Of a stretch of 64,000 nt of DNA, positions 53,304 to 61,517 are shown piece after piece. Every line of letters begins with the position of its first letter. Within the stretch, counting starts at the first letter, position 1. The stretch is from a virus. Both the position numbers and the translations under genes were made by a program. Where the stretch lies: positions 1 through 64,000 of IMG/VR virus record IMGVR_UViG_3300024239_000016. One strand, 5' to 3'. Below the pieces are notes generated by a model. That model did not search any database and was not told where the DNA came from. It was given only the letters and a program-made list of their open reading frames with translations.

Positions 53304-54718
53304 ACTCGGATAAAGTAATGTGGCTGCTTGAAAAAATAGCAGCCACTGAATCGACCAGACAAAAAGAATCGATGCTGTCAAAATACGCAGAGCATCTTGA
53401 GCTACGCAGAGTGCTGGATTATGCATATAACCCGTACAAGCACTATGGCATCATCGATTTTGATTCTTTGGTTAGCGCGATAGAATCTGGTACATCGATT
53501 GGCTTCAAGCCATTCACTCCGCTAACTTGGTCGGTTCTGAATAAGATCATCGGTAAAAATGTACGTGGTATAACCGTGGATCAGTTATTACTACGGACTA
53601 TCGAGAGCATGACAAAAGAATCCGCATTGTTGTTAGTGCGAATCCTTAAAAAGAATCTACAAGCCGGCATCTCAGCGGCCGTTATTAATAAAGCAATACC
53701 AGAACTGATTCCTATTTTCCCGTATATGCGTTGTTCTGTTGCCAGCAGCAATTTATTGGATAGATACGACTTTGCAAATGGGGTGTTTGTTCAAAATCAA
53801 ATTGATGGCATGTATGTGGCGGTCTCTAAGCACTCGCACGATGACTGGTGTGTCACTACCAAAAATGGCGATGTAATTCCTAACGTCGTGATGAAGCCTA
53901 TTTTTACGTCGCTGAACAAGATGCCAGTTGGTTATCAGTTACATGGGGCTATAACTGTCAGTCAGGATGGAAAGCAGTTAGGTCGTGTAGCTGCTGAAAG
54001 TATTTTGAACGATCTAATGAGTACGTATAGCGATACCAGCTCAATCATTGACCTTGATGATCATGTAGAGCTAGTGTTTCATATATGGGACGTTATCAAT
54101 CACAGCGATTTAACCGCTGGTCGATGTGACCTCATGTACGGGATCCGTTACAAAATGCTTAGCGATTGCATCTCTAAGCGACCCAGGTATGTTAAGTTAG
54201 TAAAGTCAGAGATCTGCCACTCCCTCGATGAAGTATTAAAAGTGACTGGTAGAAATGTTAAAAATGGTTTTGAAGGGACTATAATCAAAAATTGGTTTGG
54301 TCCATGGACAGATGGCATCAGTCCAGATCAGGCGAAGATAAAACCAACATTCGAAACTAATCTTAAAATCGTAGGCATTCTTCACGGCTTACCTGGTACG
54401 AGGTTAGAGAATAAACCGGCGTCATGTATTTGCGAAACTGAGGACGGCTCGTTAACATCTGTAATCCCCATTGAAGAAATAGGAATGCAAAAATCCATCC
54501 AGCGCAATCAGGATCGTTGGTTAGGTCGAGTAATTAAGGTAGCTGCAAGTAACGTAACTACCAATTCGCTCGACGGTATGAAATCGCACTCACTCTTACA
54601 CGCTTACTTTAGCGCACCTCATTTTCGAACGGATTCAGATGTAGCGGATTCGATCGAACAAGTGTTTGCTCAATGTAAAGTCATGCTCAAAGGTAACATA
54701 GAACTAAAACCAGAATAG
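53300..54718 (+). CDS. T4-type DNA ligase homologue lacking catalytic lysine (472 aa)
   Basis: AAGGAG 5 nt before the ATG. Aligns end to end with ATP-dependent T4 gp30. The N-terminal domain matches (LLVRILKKNLQAGISAAVINKAIPE), as do motif IV (NGFEGTIIKN, E325) and motif V (AKIKPTF, K346/K348). Motif I, which should be K-x-D-G and carry AMP on lysine, reads QIDG with Q167 (codon CAA at 53798). Motif III, normally DGE, reads HGA with A217. Two central active-site residues are thus lost while the fold is kept. It may be a dead ligase with a binding role, or use another residue. See findings. Confidence 0.85.
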   Translation: MNSDKVMWLLEKIAATESTRQKESMLSKYAEHLELRRVLDYAYNPYKHYGIIDFDSLVSAIESGTSIGFKPFTPLTWSVLNKIIGKNVRGITVDQLLLRTIESMTKESALLLVRILKKNLQAGISAAVINKAIPELIPIFPYMRCSVASSNLLDRYDFANGVFVQNQIDGMYVAVSKHSHDDWCVTTKNGDVIPNVVMKPIFTSLNKMPVGYQLHGAITVSQDGKQLGRVAAESILNDLMSTYSDTSSIIDLDDHVELVFHIWDVINHSDLTAGRCDLMYGIRYKMLSDCISKRPRYVKLVKSEICHSLDEVLKVTGRNVKNGFEGTIIKNWFGPWTDGISPDQAKIKPTFETNLKIVGILHGLPGTRLENKPASCICETEDGSLTSVIPIEEIGMQKSIQRNQDRWLGRVIKVAASNVTTNSLDGMKSHSLLHAYFSAPHFRTDSDVADSIEQVFAQCKVMLKGNIELKPE

Positions 54719-54738
54719 GCCCCTCGGGGCCTATTCTG
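54711..54738 (+). terminator. Hairpin overlapping the ligase-like stop
   Basis: CAGAATAGGCCCC/GGGGCCTATTCTG, an almost perfect inverted repeat with a 2-nt centre that includes the TAG stop. Followed by a weak T-rich stretch. Confidence 0.7.
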
Positions 54739-54787
54739 TCCTCATTATTTATGGTGGCGATAACAGTTTAACTTTAGGATCCAACAA

Positions 54788-55477
54788 ATGACAACATTAA
54801 TTTCAAACGGTAATGTTTTCCTTGCTGATAAACGCACTAGCAGAAGCTCTGGCGATCAAAATAAACGCATGATTTGCCATAACTGCGGCGAATCAAAAGG
54901 AGCGTTCACTGACAATAAATCAAAAATTATTATACCGTCAGATGATGAACCTATGTATATCAATGGTGAGCGAGTTTTGGTAATCGGTTTTACCGGCTCA
55001 GTCATACCTTGTCTAGAGCTTCAGCTATTTATGTTAAAAGACAATGATATTGGTCTTTTCATGAAATCTTCGATAGCTGTACCAAATGCGATATCTAACC
55101 CATGGCCACTGAAGCAATTTAAGGGCACCGGATTTTTAGCAATCACAACAGATAATACTGGTAAGCGACAAACGCATAAGGTTAGTATTACTGACAGTCT
55201 CTTTTCCACCAGCCACTACGTCACCAAGAGCGGGATTGTTATTGGTCATGGGAGTGGGAATAAGTACGCACAAGCTATTTCAACGCTAGCCGGCGGAGAC
55301 ATAGGTGATCCAATTGCACACATGCGAATTGCCGCGTTCTTTGATAAAAGCACATCGGATAATTCATTTGATATCGCCACCATAAATAACGACAATAGTG
55401 TTAGTGTCCAAAAAAATTGTCACTATAAATCAACAAGCAGCGATTTAAAAGAATTTATAATGAGCAAACTTTTCTGA
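54788..55477 (+). CDS. HslV/proteasome-like Ntn-hydrolase (229 aa)
   Basis: Starts MTTLIS like HslV (MTTIVS), so removal of Met would expose Thr2 as nucleophile. LADKR supplies the conserved Asp (D14), and FTDNKSK a Lys (K44 or K46) in the place of proteasome Lys33. VIGFTGSV matches HslV AGFAGG-type residues, and GHGSGNKYAQAIS matches IGSGGPYAQAA. A CxxC insert (ICHNCGE, residues 29-35) lies between Asp and Lys. HslV forms a ring peptidase driven by HslU; no HslU-like ATPase is seen here. AGGAT lies 8 nt upstream. Confidence 0.75.
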   Translation: MTTLISNGNVFLADKRTSRSSGDQNKRMICHNCGESKGAFTDNKSKIIIPSDDEPMYINGERVLVIGFTGSVIPCLELQLFMLKDNDIGLFMKSSIAVPNAISNPWPLKQFKGTGFLAITTDNTGKRQTHKVSITDSLFSTSHYVTKSGIVIGHGSGNKYAQAISTLAGGDIGDPIAHMRIAAFFDKSTSDNSFDIATINNDNSVSVQKNCHYKSTSSDLKEFIMSKLF

Positions 55478-55531
55478 TCGCATTAAGTAAACTAAGTAGC
55501 TATTTATTTAATTTTAAGGAAAATAACCACA

Positions 55532-56449
55532 ATGTTTTCATTTGAAAAATGGCATACCTCAAAAGAGGTAAATGAGCGTAGCGCAACACAAGTGGTCGGA
55601 GTATCCTCGATAGTTTTTCGCAACTGCAAGAAGCACATCACTTTTTCGCAACAGCTGAACAGCAGTCATTTTGTGCTCCCATTTGTGGATGAAATACCAA
55701 ATGACCTACCGCTAATTAGCGAGCGGATCATCAATGTTTCGATTCCAATGGAAACTGGGGTTTTTAAAAGAACCAGGATTAGTGAGATTGGTATCCAGAT
55801 GAGAGGTTGTATCCTTCGTGAGACAGGGAAATTTTACATCGAAAAACCAAAGCTGTCTTTCATTGATGTTGATTTATCTGGGCATCAGTTAGTTGAGTTC
55901 CTGGAAGCGATGACTGGTTACCTCAAGCCAATGGAATTCACGTTGCGTTGTATTGTCGCGGCTGCGTCAAGTGGCTTGGAGCTATCTGTAGATGAAGCTT
56001 TGCAAAATACCGATCCACTGATAACAGCTGTCATCTGGGATCCTAAGCGCGCTGATCAGGATCCCGGCCTCTATTTGTTTGGCAATGAGCACAACGAGCA
56101 GGTTGAACTGGCTATGGCCCGTTTTATTAAGCGTAATAATGGAAGATGCCCGGTCATGATTGGTTCGCCTAATATGGGCTCGTTAGAAAAGTTTACCTCG
56201 ATTAACGATGAAAAAGTAATAGGACATTTTACAGATGTGCGCAAAGAAGGAAATGTATTCCTTGGTGAGTTAGTAAAATCAAAGGGCACACTAGCGGCGG
56301 CATTACTCGATAAACCACTGCAATCGGAATTTGGTCTACGCACACTATGCAGGCATGTGCTTAACACCAATACAGGTGAAATGGAAAAGCAATTAGTCGA
56401 GATTTTATCAATTGGACTAATTGCCCCACCGAATGAAAAAGGGAATTAA
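55532..56449 (+). CDS. Hypothetical protein (305 aa)
   Basis: TTAAGGA about 12 nt before the ATG. Mixed fold, several basic stretches, with no signal peptide, membrane span or known motif. First of three unknown genes between the Ntn-hydrolase and the fibre-like gene. Confidence 0.75.
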   Translation: MFSFEKWHTSKEVNERSATQVVGVSSIVFRNCKKHITFSQQLNSSHFVLPFVDEIPNDLPLISERIINVSIPMETGVFKRTRISEIGIQMRGCILRETGKFYIEKPKLSFIDVDLSGHQLVEFLEAMTGYLKPMEFTLRCIVAAASSGLELSVDEALQNTDPLITAVIWDPKRADQDPGLYLFGNEHNEQVELAMARFIKRNNGRCPVMIGSPNMGSLEKFTSINDEKVIGHFTDVRKEGNVFLGELVKSKGTLAAALLDKPLQSEFGLRTLCRHVLNTNTGEMEKQLVEILSIGLIAPPNEKGN

Positions 56450-56508
56450 AGTACGTTCCATCAAAGCAGCAATCGACGATCTACAATCTACCATGAGGAG
56501 ATGTTATC

Positions 56509-57078
56509 ATGAAAGCACAACAAGATTTAATCCGTATCCGTCCGCAAGATCCAGAAAAGCAATATCTAGAGATAGACGAAATGCGCTCTCTGATCAGCAC
56601 CAGTATAATCTCCAAAGACGAAAATTCGTCAGATAGCGACAATATCGCCGATTATCCTCGTGTATTTATCGACGAGTTGTTTTTCATGATCGGTAGCAGT
56701 GTGGTTTGTATGGACGCCGAGATAGAGCTGCCATTGCTATCTGAGCCAACTAATCCACCCGGATTAATGATACCCGTGGCGCACGAGCCATTGGTTGTCT
56801 GTAATCTTACAACAGACGAAGGGTATTCATTTAAAGTGACGTTACAATTCCATTTGTACGTAAATATACCGAAGTGGTTTGGTGGTAAACAGAAACACAA
56901 TGATTGTGATAATTTCTTTGGTATTTCCAGCTCTCCGGTTTGGATTCATCGAGTAGAAGTGATTGGTCCTGTTTTGGAAACAGCGGCGATTGATCTCAGC
57001 TGTCAAATTCTTGGCTATAATCTAGCAGTATTGCGAACACCCAAGAAATCCAATACTGCGCTCATCGCCGACGAGTAG
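56509..57078 (+). CDS. Hypothetical protein (189 aa)
   Basis: GAGGAG 9 nt before the ATG. Acidic, beta-rich (FIDELFFMIGSSVVCMDAEIELPLL from about residue 56). The shorter frame at 56421 is a shadow. Ends 4 nt before the next gene. Confidence 0.75.
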   Translation: MKAQQDLIRIRPQDPEKQYLEIDEMRSLISTSIISKDENSSDSDNIADYPRVFIDELFFMIGSSVVCMDAEIELPLLSEPTNPPGLMIPVAHEPLVVCNLTTDEGYSFKVTLQFHLYVNIPKWFGGKQKHNDCDNFFGISSSPVWIHRVEVIGPVLETAAIDLSCQILGYNLAVLRTPKKSNTALIADE

Positions 57079-57082
57079 TGAG

Positions 57083-57646
57083 ATGAAACTATCATTTGCG
57101 ATCGTTCCAGCAACAGGAGCTCCATTCGAGTTTACCGAGGATTCCATCTCTTGGCTGATTGGTGTTATACCAGACCAAGGGGGTATGCGAGCAAATCAGC
57201 TTTCGTGCCATGCTGAGGAATTTACTCTTTCTTTAGATTCCGCTGGTCTAGATACCAACGCCATCAAAGTTTTTGTACTGGATTTTGGGGATGTAGAGAT
57301 TCAGGAGATGAGCGAGAGCTCATTATACCTTTTCATTGAGCTCAATAATAAACGCTGGATGGATCCAGAATTGTTAAGAGCCGATACCGTTGGTTCTGAC
57401 GCTAGATTTTCGAAGTTTTACGAAGAGCATCAACCGTTGTTAAAAGCTATTCTCAAATCTATCAAAGATGGATTTTTGAATTGTTCCATCGATGGGATTG
57501 AAGATCCTTTCATCCCTCTGATGAGCGGCGATATGATCATTGAGTTACCGCAGACCCAAAACAAATCCGTTGCCGATCTGATATCTTCGAGATTGGAAGA
57601 TAAACCATTACTTGAACTGGAAATACCATCAAGAACGATGCACTAA
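57083..57646 (+). CDS. Hypothetical protein (187 aa)
   Basis: Begins 4 nt after the previous stop, probably coupled. Acidic, mixed fold, no motif recognised. Followed by a 30-nt perfect palindrome. Confidence 0.75.
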   Translation: MKLSFAIVPATGAPFEFTEDSISWLIGVIPDQGGMRANQLSCHAEEFTLSLDSAGLDTNAIKVFVLDFGDVEIQEMSESSLYLFIELNNKRWMDPELLRADTVGSDARFSKFYEEHQPLLKAILKSIKDGFLNCSIDGIEDPFIPLMSGDMIIELPQTQNKSVADLISSRLEDKPLLELEIPSRTMH

Positions 57647-57651
57647 ACTAG

Positions 57652-57681
57652 ATACCGATCCGGCTTAAGCCGGATCGGTAT
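57652..57681. terminator. 30-nt perfect palindrome
   Basis: ATACCGATCCGGCTT and its exact complement with no spacer. As RNA it folds into a tight hairpin; as DNA it is also a possible binding site for a dimer. T-rich sequence comes about 35 nt later, so simple termination is not certain. Confidence 0.6.
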
Positions 57682-57737
57682 TAGATGATAGCAGCAGGGG
57701 ATTTTTTCTTTTTATAAATTGCGCAAAGGAAAGCAAA

Positions 57738-59240
57738 ATGCTTCAACAGAATTTACAGGTCCTGGCAAGTGCTCTTGGTCTTGATATTCATTATCTTCGT
57801 GAAAACGGCGGCGATCTCTCACAGCTGAGTGATGGTGACAAGACAAGCCTAGTAGCAGCACTGAACTCATTAAAAGAATACGCAAATTCTTACTTGGATG
57901 GCGTCATTCATGACGCATCTCAGTCGTCAGATCACGCGTACTCATCCAACAAGATTGAAGCCACTATTCAGTCAGCGATTGACCTGATCAAGGTAGGCGC
58001 TCCCGAGGCATACGACACGCTGAAGGAAATCGCTGACTACATCGCTCAAGATCAGACACAGATGTCAGGTATTTTGACATCGATGGAAAAGCTTGTGCGC
58101 TACGATCAGACCATGTCTTTGACTGAGCCGGAAAAGGCAAACCTTCACAACACTCTTGCCCTGGCCATCAGTCAGATTGGCATCGAGAGCATCTACGCCG
58201 GCTTCCAGCCCAAGCAATTCAAAGATGTGGAATTCTACGTTCCTCACTCTCTAGGCGGACGTATCTTCCAGATCATTGGCGATGATGTCTCGCAGGTAGC
58301 TATCGCCAACACATCGACACGTGCCCCGTATCCACCGAATCAGTTCATCAGCACTGAGTTCAGTAGCGATGGCGAGTTCTTCCTCTCGCATGAAGGTTAC
58401 CTGTCCGGTTATCCGAAGGTTCGTGTTGTGGCCCACAAGCGCAATGCCAATGGCACATTTGCAGAAACTGGCTATTACGATAACGTCCTTGCTCAATCCA
58501 TGCTGGCAAGTAAGCAGTATCCAAAGGTCGTCTACAAGCAGACTGCAAATCAAACTCAAAACTGGGCTCAGATCCTCGGCGTTAATGCGATTGATCGCAG
58601 CGATCCAGTTCAGCCTGTTGCAGCCGCCATCCATGGCAAAATGGCAGAAACTCGCGATGGTAGTAAACTAGCTGTCGCTATGGCTAATGGCAGTCTGCAT
58701 ATCCTCAGTGTTACGGATGGCAATCCGATGTCTTTTGCTCAGGCTGGTTCTGTGCCGGCTTCGCAATTCACAAATGCGATTTGCAATAACAGTATGGCAT
58801 TTAGCCCGGATGGCAAGATCCTAGCAGGCGCTTCGCGATACAATGCAACGAAGCAACTGGCTATTGTGGCTACTAGCGGTGGCGATTTTACTCAGCGCGT
58901 TTTACATGCGTTTGATACCGAGCAGGCGCTCCAGCCACGACTCTTCTGGGTTGACTCCAACACCATCGTTGTACAACAGAATACCAACTTGCAATTCTAC
59001 CGTATTCTGTTCGATGGAGTGAATGTCAGCGTGAGTCTCGTCAAGACGCTACCAGTGCCAGTCGGTATGATCATCGACGGCGTGACCGATGACGGCCGGC
59101 ATATCTTCATGCGTACTTTGGCAGGAGGAATGCGAATTCTTCGCCATGTCAGTGATTACCAGTACGATGTTCTTGCCAATATCACCACTGGTCCGACCAC
59201 ACTGGAATTGTCGCACACAAACTCTCGCCTTCTCGATTAA
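57738..59240 (+). CDS. Tail-fibre-like or adsorption protein (500 aa)
   Basis: AAAGGAAAG 5 nt before the ATG. Residues about 40-105 carry the attachment segment common in phage fibres (AYSSNKIEATIQSAIDLIKVG, then APEAYDTLKEIADYI). Residues about 160-500 are beta-rich with repeated SPDG- and SSDGE-type turns (FSSDGEFFLS, FSPDGKILAG), suggesting a beta-propeller that could bind the host surface. Single-gene unit ending at a very strong terminator, which suits high late expression. Confidence 0.7.
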   Translation: MLQQNLQVLASALGLDIHYLRENGGDLSQLSDGDKTSLVAALNSLKEYANSYLDGVIHDASQSSDHAYSSNKIEATIQSAIDLIKVGAPEAYDTLKEIADYIAQDQTQMSGILTSMEKLVRYDQTMSLTEPEKANLHNTLALAISQIGIESIYAGFQPKQFKDVEFYVPHSLGGRIFQIIGDDVSQVAIANTSTRAPYPPNQFISTEFSSDGEFFLSHEGYLSGYPKVRVVAHKRNANGTFAETGYYDNVLAQSMLASKQYPKVVYKQTANQTQNWAQILGVNAIDRSDPVQPVAAAIHGKMAETRDGSKLAVAMANGSLHILSVTDGNPMSFAQAGSVPASQFTNAICNNSMAFSPDGKILAGASRYNATKQLAIVATSGGDFTQRVLHAFDTEQALQPRLFWVDSNTIVVQQNTNLQFYRILFDGVNVSVSLVKTLPVPVGMIIDGVTDDGRHIFMRTLAGGMRILRHVSDYQYDVLANITTGPTTLELSHTNSRLLD

Positions 59241-59251
59241 GTCGATATTCT

Positions 59252-59295
59252 ATACATCACTACCGGGCAATGCCCGGTAGTGATGTATTTTTTTA
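59252..59295 (+). terminator. 17-bp terminator after the fibre-like gene
   Basis: Stem ATACATCACTACCGGGC with its full complement and a 3-nt loop, followed by TTTTTTT. Confidence 0.9.
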
Positions 59296-59309
59296 TAAAA
59301 ACATATTAC
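59288..59309 (+). promoter_or_regulatory. Early promoter ahead of 59353 and the tRNA region
   Basis: CATATTAC at 59302-59309 within AAAACATATTACTTTACTG, with a T-run just upstream that also serves the terminator. It could drive 59353 and the RNA/tRNA cluster behind it. Confidence 0.6.
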
Positions 59310-59352
59310 TTTACTGATTTCCTACCATTGTTAATTTGGGAGAAGCAAATAC

Positions 59353-59733
59353 ATGAACAACCGACGCATTCGTCTCAAATCAATTCGCGCGAAGCTTTAT
59401 AAAGAGAACTGTATTATTCCGACCATAATCAGGAATGGTAAAGTCCTACGCAGAGCTCAACTGCGTTACGCCTACATCGAAAGCCGCCCACGTAAAAACA
59501 ATAAATCAAAACACAAATACGATACCTTTGCACATATCACATGCCCAAGTTGCGATGGCTTTGCTAGTCAGTACCGCTATGCCGAAACCGAAGAAGAACA
59601 AGCATATGAAGAAAAACAAATGTTGAAGCGCGGAGGCATTTTTCCGTATGCTGACATGTACGCATGTCGTGCAAAAATCGGCAATGGTGTATGTAGTAGC
59701 GGTTATAGCAACAAGCGCTATCGGTTTTCTTAG
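59353..59733 (+). CDS. Small basic protein with possible zinc ribbon (126 aa)
   Basis: GGGAG about 10 nt before the ATG. Strongly basic N-terminal half (RRIRLKSIRAKLYK, RPRKNNKSKHKY). CPSC (around residues 64-67) and later single cysteines (ACRAK, GVCSS) could bind zinc. Probably binds nucleic acid. It directly precedes the structured RNA region, but a link is speculative. Confidence 0.7.
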   Translation: MNNRRIRLKSIRAKLYKENCIIPTIIRNGKVLRRAQLRYAYIESRPRKNNKSKHKYDTFAHITCPSCDGFASQYRYAETEEEQAYEEKQMLKRGGIFPYADMYACRAKIGNGVCSSGYSNKRYRFS

Positions 59734-60498
59734 TGATTTAATTCGCAGCACATTTATGTGATGTAAAGTAACAAACAAAGGGCACCTGCTAATAAACTAT
59801 CGGTAGTCAACGTGGCTGGCTATTAGAAATAATACCACGCTGCGATGGCGTAACGATAGAGTCGAAAGAAGCATAAAACATCTATTCATTTTGGCACGCG
59901 TAAAACCTTAAAAAGATAGATGGGTGAATCTGTTCAAAGTCGGCGAATGCTGCGTCCGTTAGGACACGCTAACGCCGAGCCAAAACAAGTTGTCCTATTC
60001 AGCCTAACCTACCTTTAGTCGGATGTACTTGACCGGTAGTATGGCGGGGATGTAAATGCTAGTTCAGGTAAAACACTACGGTGTAACTAGAATCTCGGGA
60101 GAGATCTAAAGACAGGCATTCTTGTGAGGTGTAGAGAGATGATGGACAGGACCTAAGTCTGCTGGCGATGATGTTTGTCGTTAAAACGAAGTTAACTCGA
60201 TAGTGATATGGATAAATTGCCTATCATGATGACCGTGTTAGCGTAAGGAAGCAGATATGGTAAAGGCGATCTCCGGACTACAACAATAGATGGACATGAC
60301 GCGTGCGTTGCGAGACAGCACAAATCACATACATCTCTGATCGTCGTAAGACGATGTAGTGAGTTTCCTTAAACTAAAAGTGCATCCCAGTGCTGGCCTT
60401 ATTAGCATTGCGTAGCCTGACAGCGTAACAGGTTAATTCTAGTTAAAGAAGAAAGTGCTCATGGATTAATACTAGGTAATCGCATCCATGACAGATGT
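59734..60498 (+). ncRNA. Candidate large structured RNA (765 nt) 5' of tRNA-Leu
   Basis: No credible ORF on either strand. Nested helices run through it: CTATCG 59797-59802 with CGATAG 59854-59859, enclosing CGTGG/CCACG (59811-59839); CATCTAT/ATAGATG (59879-59922); CGGCG/CGCCG (59941-59977) around GTCC-GTTA-GGAC; CTAGTT/AACTAG (60059-60090) around ACAC-TACG-GTGT; ATCTC-GGGA-GAGAT (60092-60105) and ATCGTC-GTAA-GACGAT (60340-60355), both with GNRA loops; CATGGA/TCCATG (60460-60490). It ends 8 nt before a tRNA. Size and tRNA context recall the GOLLD and ROOL phage RNAs; family unproven. Confidence 0.55.
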
Positions 60499-60583
60499 GC
60501 CCAGGTGGCGAAATTGGTAGACGCACCAGATTTAGGTTCTGGCGCCTTCGGGTGTAGGGGTTCGATTCCCCTCTTGGGCACCA
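60499..60583 (+). tRNA. tRNA-Leu (UAG)
   Basis: Acceptor GCCCAGG/CTTGGGC (one G-U), anticodon loop TTTAGGT giving UAG, long variable arm with a CTTCGG loop, T-loop TTCGATT and an encoded CCA. Reads CUA/CUN leucine codons. Confidence 0.95.
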
Positions 60584-60585
60584 AA

Positions 60586-60673
60586 GGAGATATGGCTGAG
60601 TGACTTAAGGTACTCCCCTGCTAAGGGAGCGTACAGAAATGTATCGTTGGCTCGAATCCAACTATCTCCGCCA
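60586..60673 (+). tRNA. tRNA-Ser (GCU)
   Basis: Acceptor GGAGATA/TATCTCC, discriminator G and CCA; anticodon stem CTCCC/GGGAG with loop CTGCTAA (anticodon GCU); long variable arm. It follows the tRNA-Leu by 2 nt, so they are probably processed from one transcript. Confidence 0.93.
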
Positions 60674-60708
60674 AGAATTCAATAGTTGTTTTCATTGTGA
60701 GGGATCGA

Positions 60709-61221
60709 ATGAAAAATCGTGTCAGTAAATACTTGACTAAGAAGTGCGCTCTGGAACTGCGTATCGTAATTGAGAATTTCAATTACGATAAAATCACCGA
60801 TGTTCAGCACATGACCGGTGTGACCGGTAGGCTTTGGCAAGCAGTTGGCTCGGAATTTGATGCACTCCAGTTAATTTTAATTGATTTTGAGCTGCTCCCA
60901 GATAACAAAACCGAAGCTACCTGCTATATTTTCGTGAGTATCGGCTACAATCCATCTGATGCTCTGCCCGCGTTACATCAGCTCCAGTTGTTTATTGACA
61001 AATACTCAGCGCGACTTGCCGATACAGACGTAACTCCCGCTAAGCTTCGTATGGATGGGGTATCAAAAGCATTTCGCTTACAAGCATCAAAGCGCGCCGA
61101 ATTTTTAGGTGATAAACTTGACGCCTCTATTTTCTTCAATCCTTTGCGTAAGAAAGTGTTGCGTGTCATTGCGGATGTGCACGAAAACTGCACAGGAACT
61201 CTGTGCATTGAGCTAAAGTAA
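60709..61221 (+). CDS. Hypothetical protein (170 aa) inside the tRNA cluster
   Basis: GAGGG 6 nt before the ATG at 60709; the GTG further upstream is not needed. Mixed alpha/beta with basic N- and C-terminal regions. Not recognised. It sits between tRNA-Ser and tRNA-Thr in the same orientation. Confidence 0.75.
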   Translation: MKNRVSKYLTKKCALELRIVIENFNYDKITDVQHMTGVTGRLWQAVGSEFDALQLILIDFELLPDNKTEATCYIFVSIGYNPSDALPALHQLQLFIDKYSARLADTDVTPAKLRMDGVSKAFRLQASKRAEFLGDKLDASIFFNPLRKKVLRVIADVHENCTGTLCIELK

Positions 61222-61226
61222 AGACC

Positions 61227-61300
61227 GCCCCCGTAGCATGAAGGTCGTGCAGTTGATTTGTAATCATCAGGTGACAGTTCGATTCTGTCCGGGAGCACCA
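61227..61300 (+). tRNA. tRNA-Thr (UGU)
   Basis: Acceptor GCCCCCG/CGGGAGC with one C-A mismatch, anticodon loop TTTGTAA (UGU) on a stem with one T-T mismatch, T-arm GACAG-TTCGATT-CTGTC, and A plus CCA at the end. Two mismatches make it slightly degenerate, but all landmarks are present. Confidence 0.85.
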
Positions 61301-61328
61301 ATTTAAAATTTCAATCAGGAGAATTACC

Positions 61329-61517
61329 ATGTGGCCAGATCCAGCATGGTACTTCGATGATTTAAGTATTTTCAAATACTGGGTAGATCAATTCTATTCG
61401 ATGGCTTGCAAACTCCGCTCCATCTTTAGCTGGCAGGCTGAAGAGGACCCATCCGTTACTGCCATGACGGAAGACGGTAGCAAGCTCGATTGGAAATTAC
61501 CGCCCCTTCGGGGGTAA
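61329..61517 (+). CDS. Small hypothetical protein (62 aa)
   Basis: AGGAGAA 6 nt before the ATG. Aromatic-rich N-terminus (MWPDPAWYFDDLSIFKYW). The 3' end lies in a CCCC-TTCG-GGGG hairpin, which may stabilise the transcript end. Function unknown. Confidence 0.6.
   Translation: MWPDPAWYFDDLSIFKYWVDQFYSMACKLRSIFSWQAEEDPSVTAMTEDGSKLDWKLPPLRG

Noticed and set aside
58065-58671. Alternative ORFs of 60-127 codons within the fibre-like gene
   Set aside because: Overlap a well-supported gene; no start signals or recognisable products.
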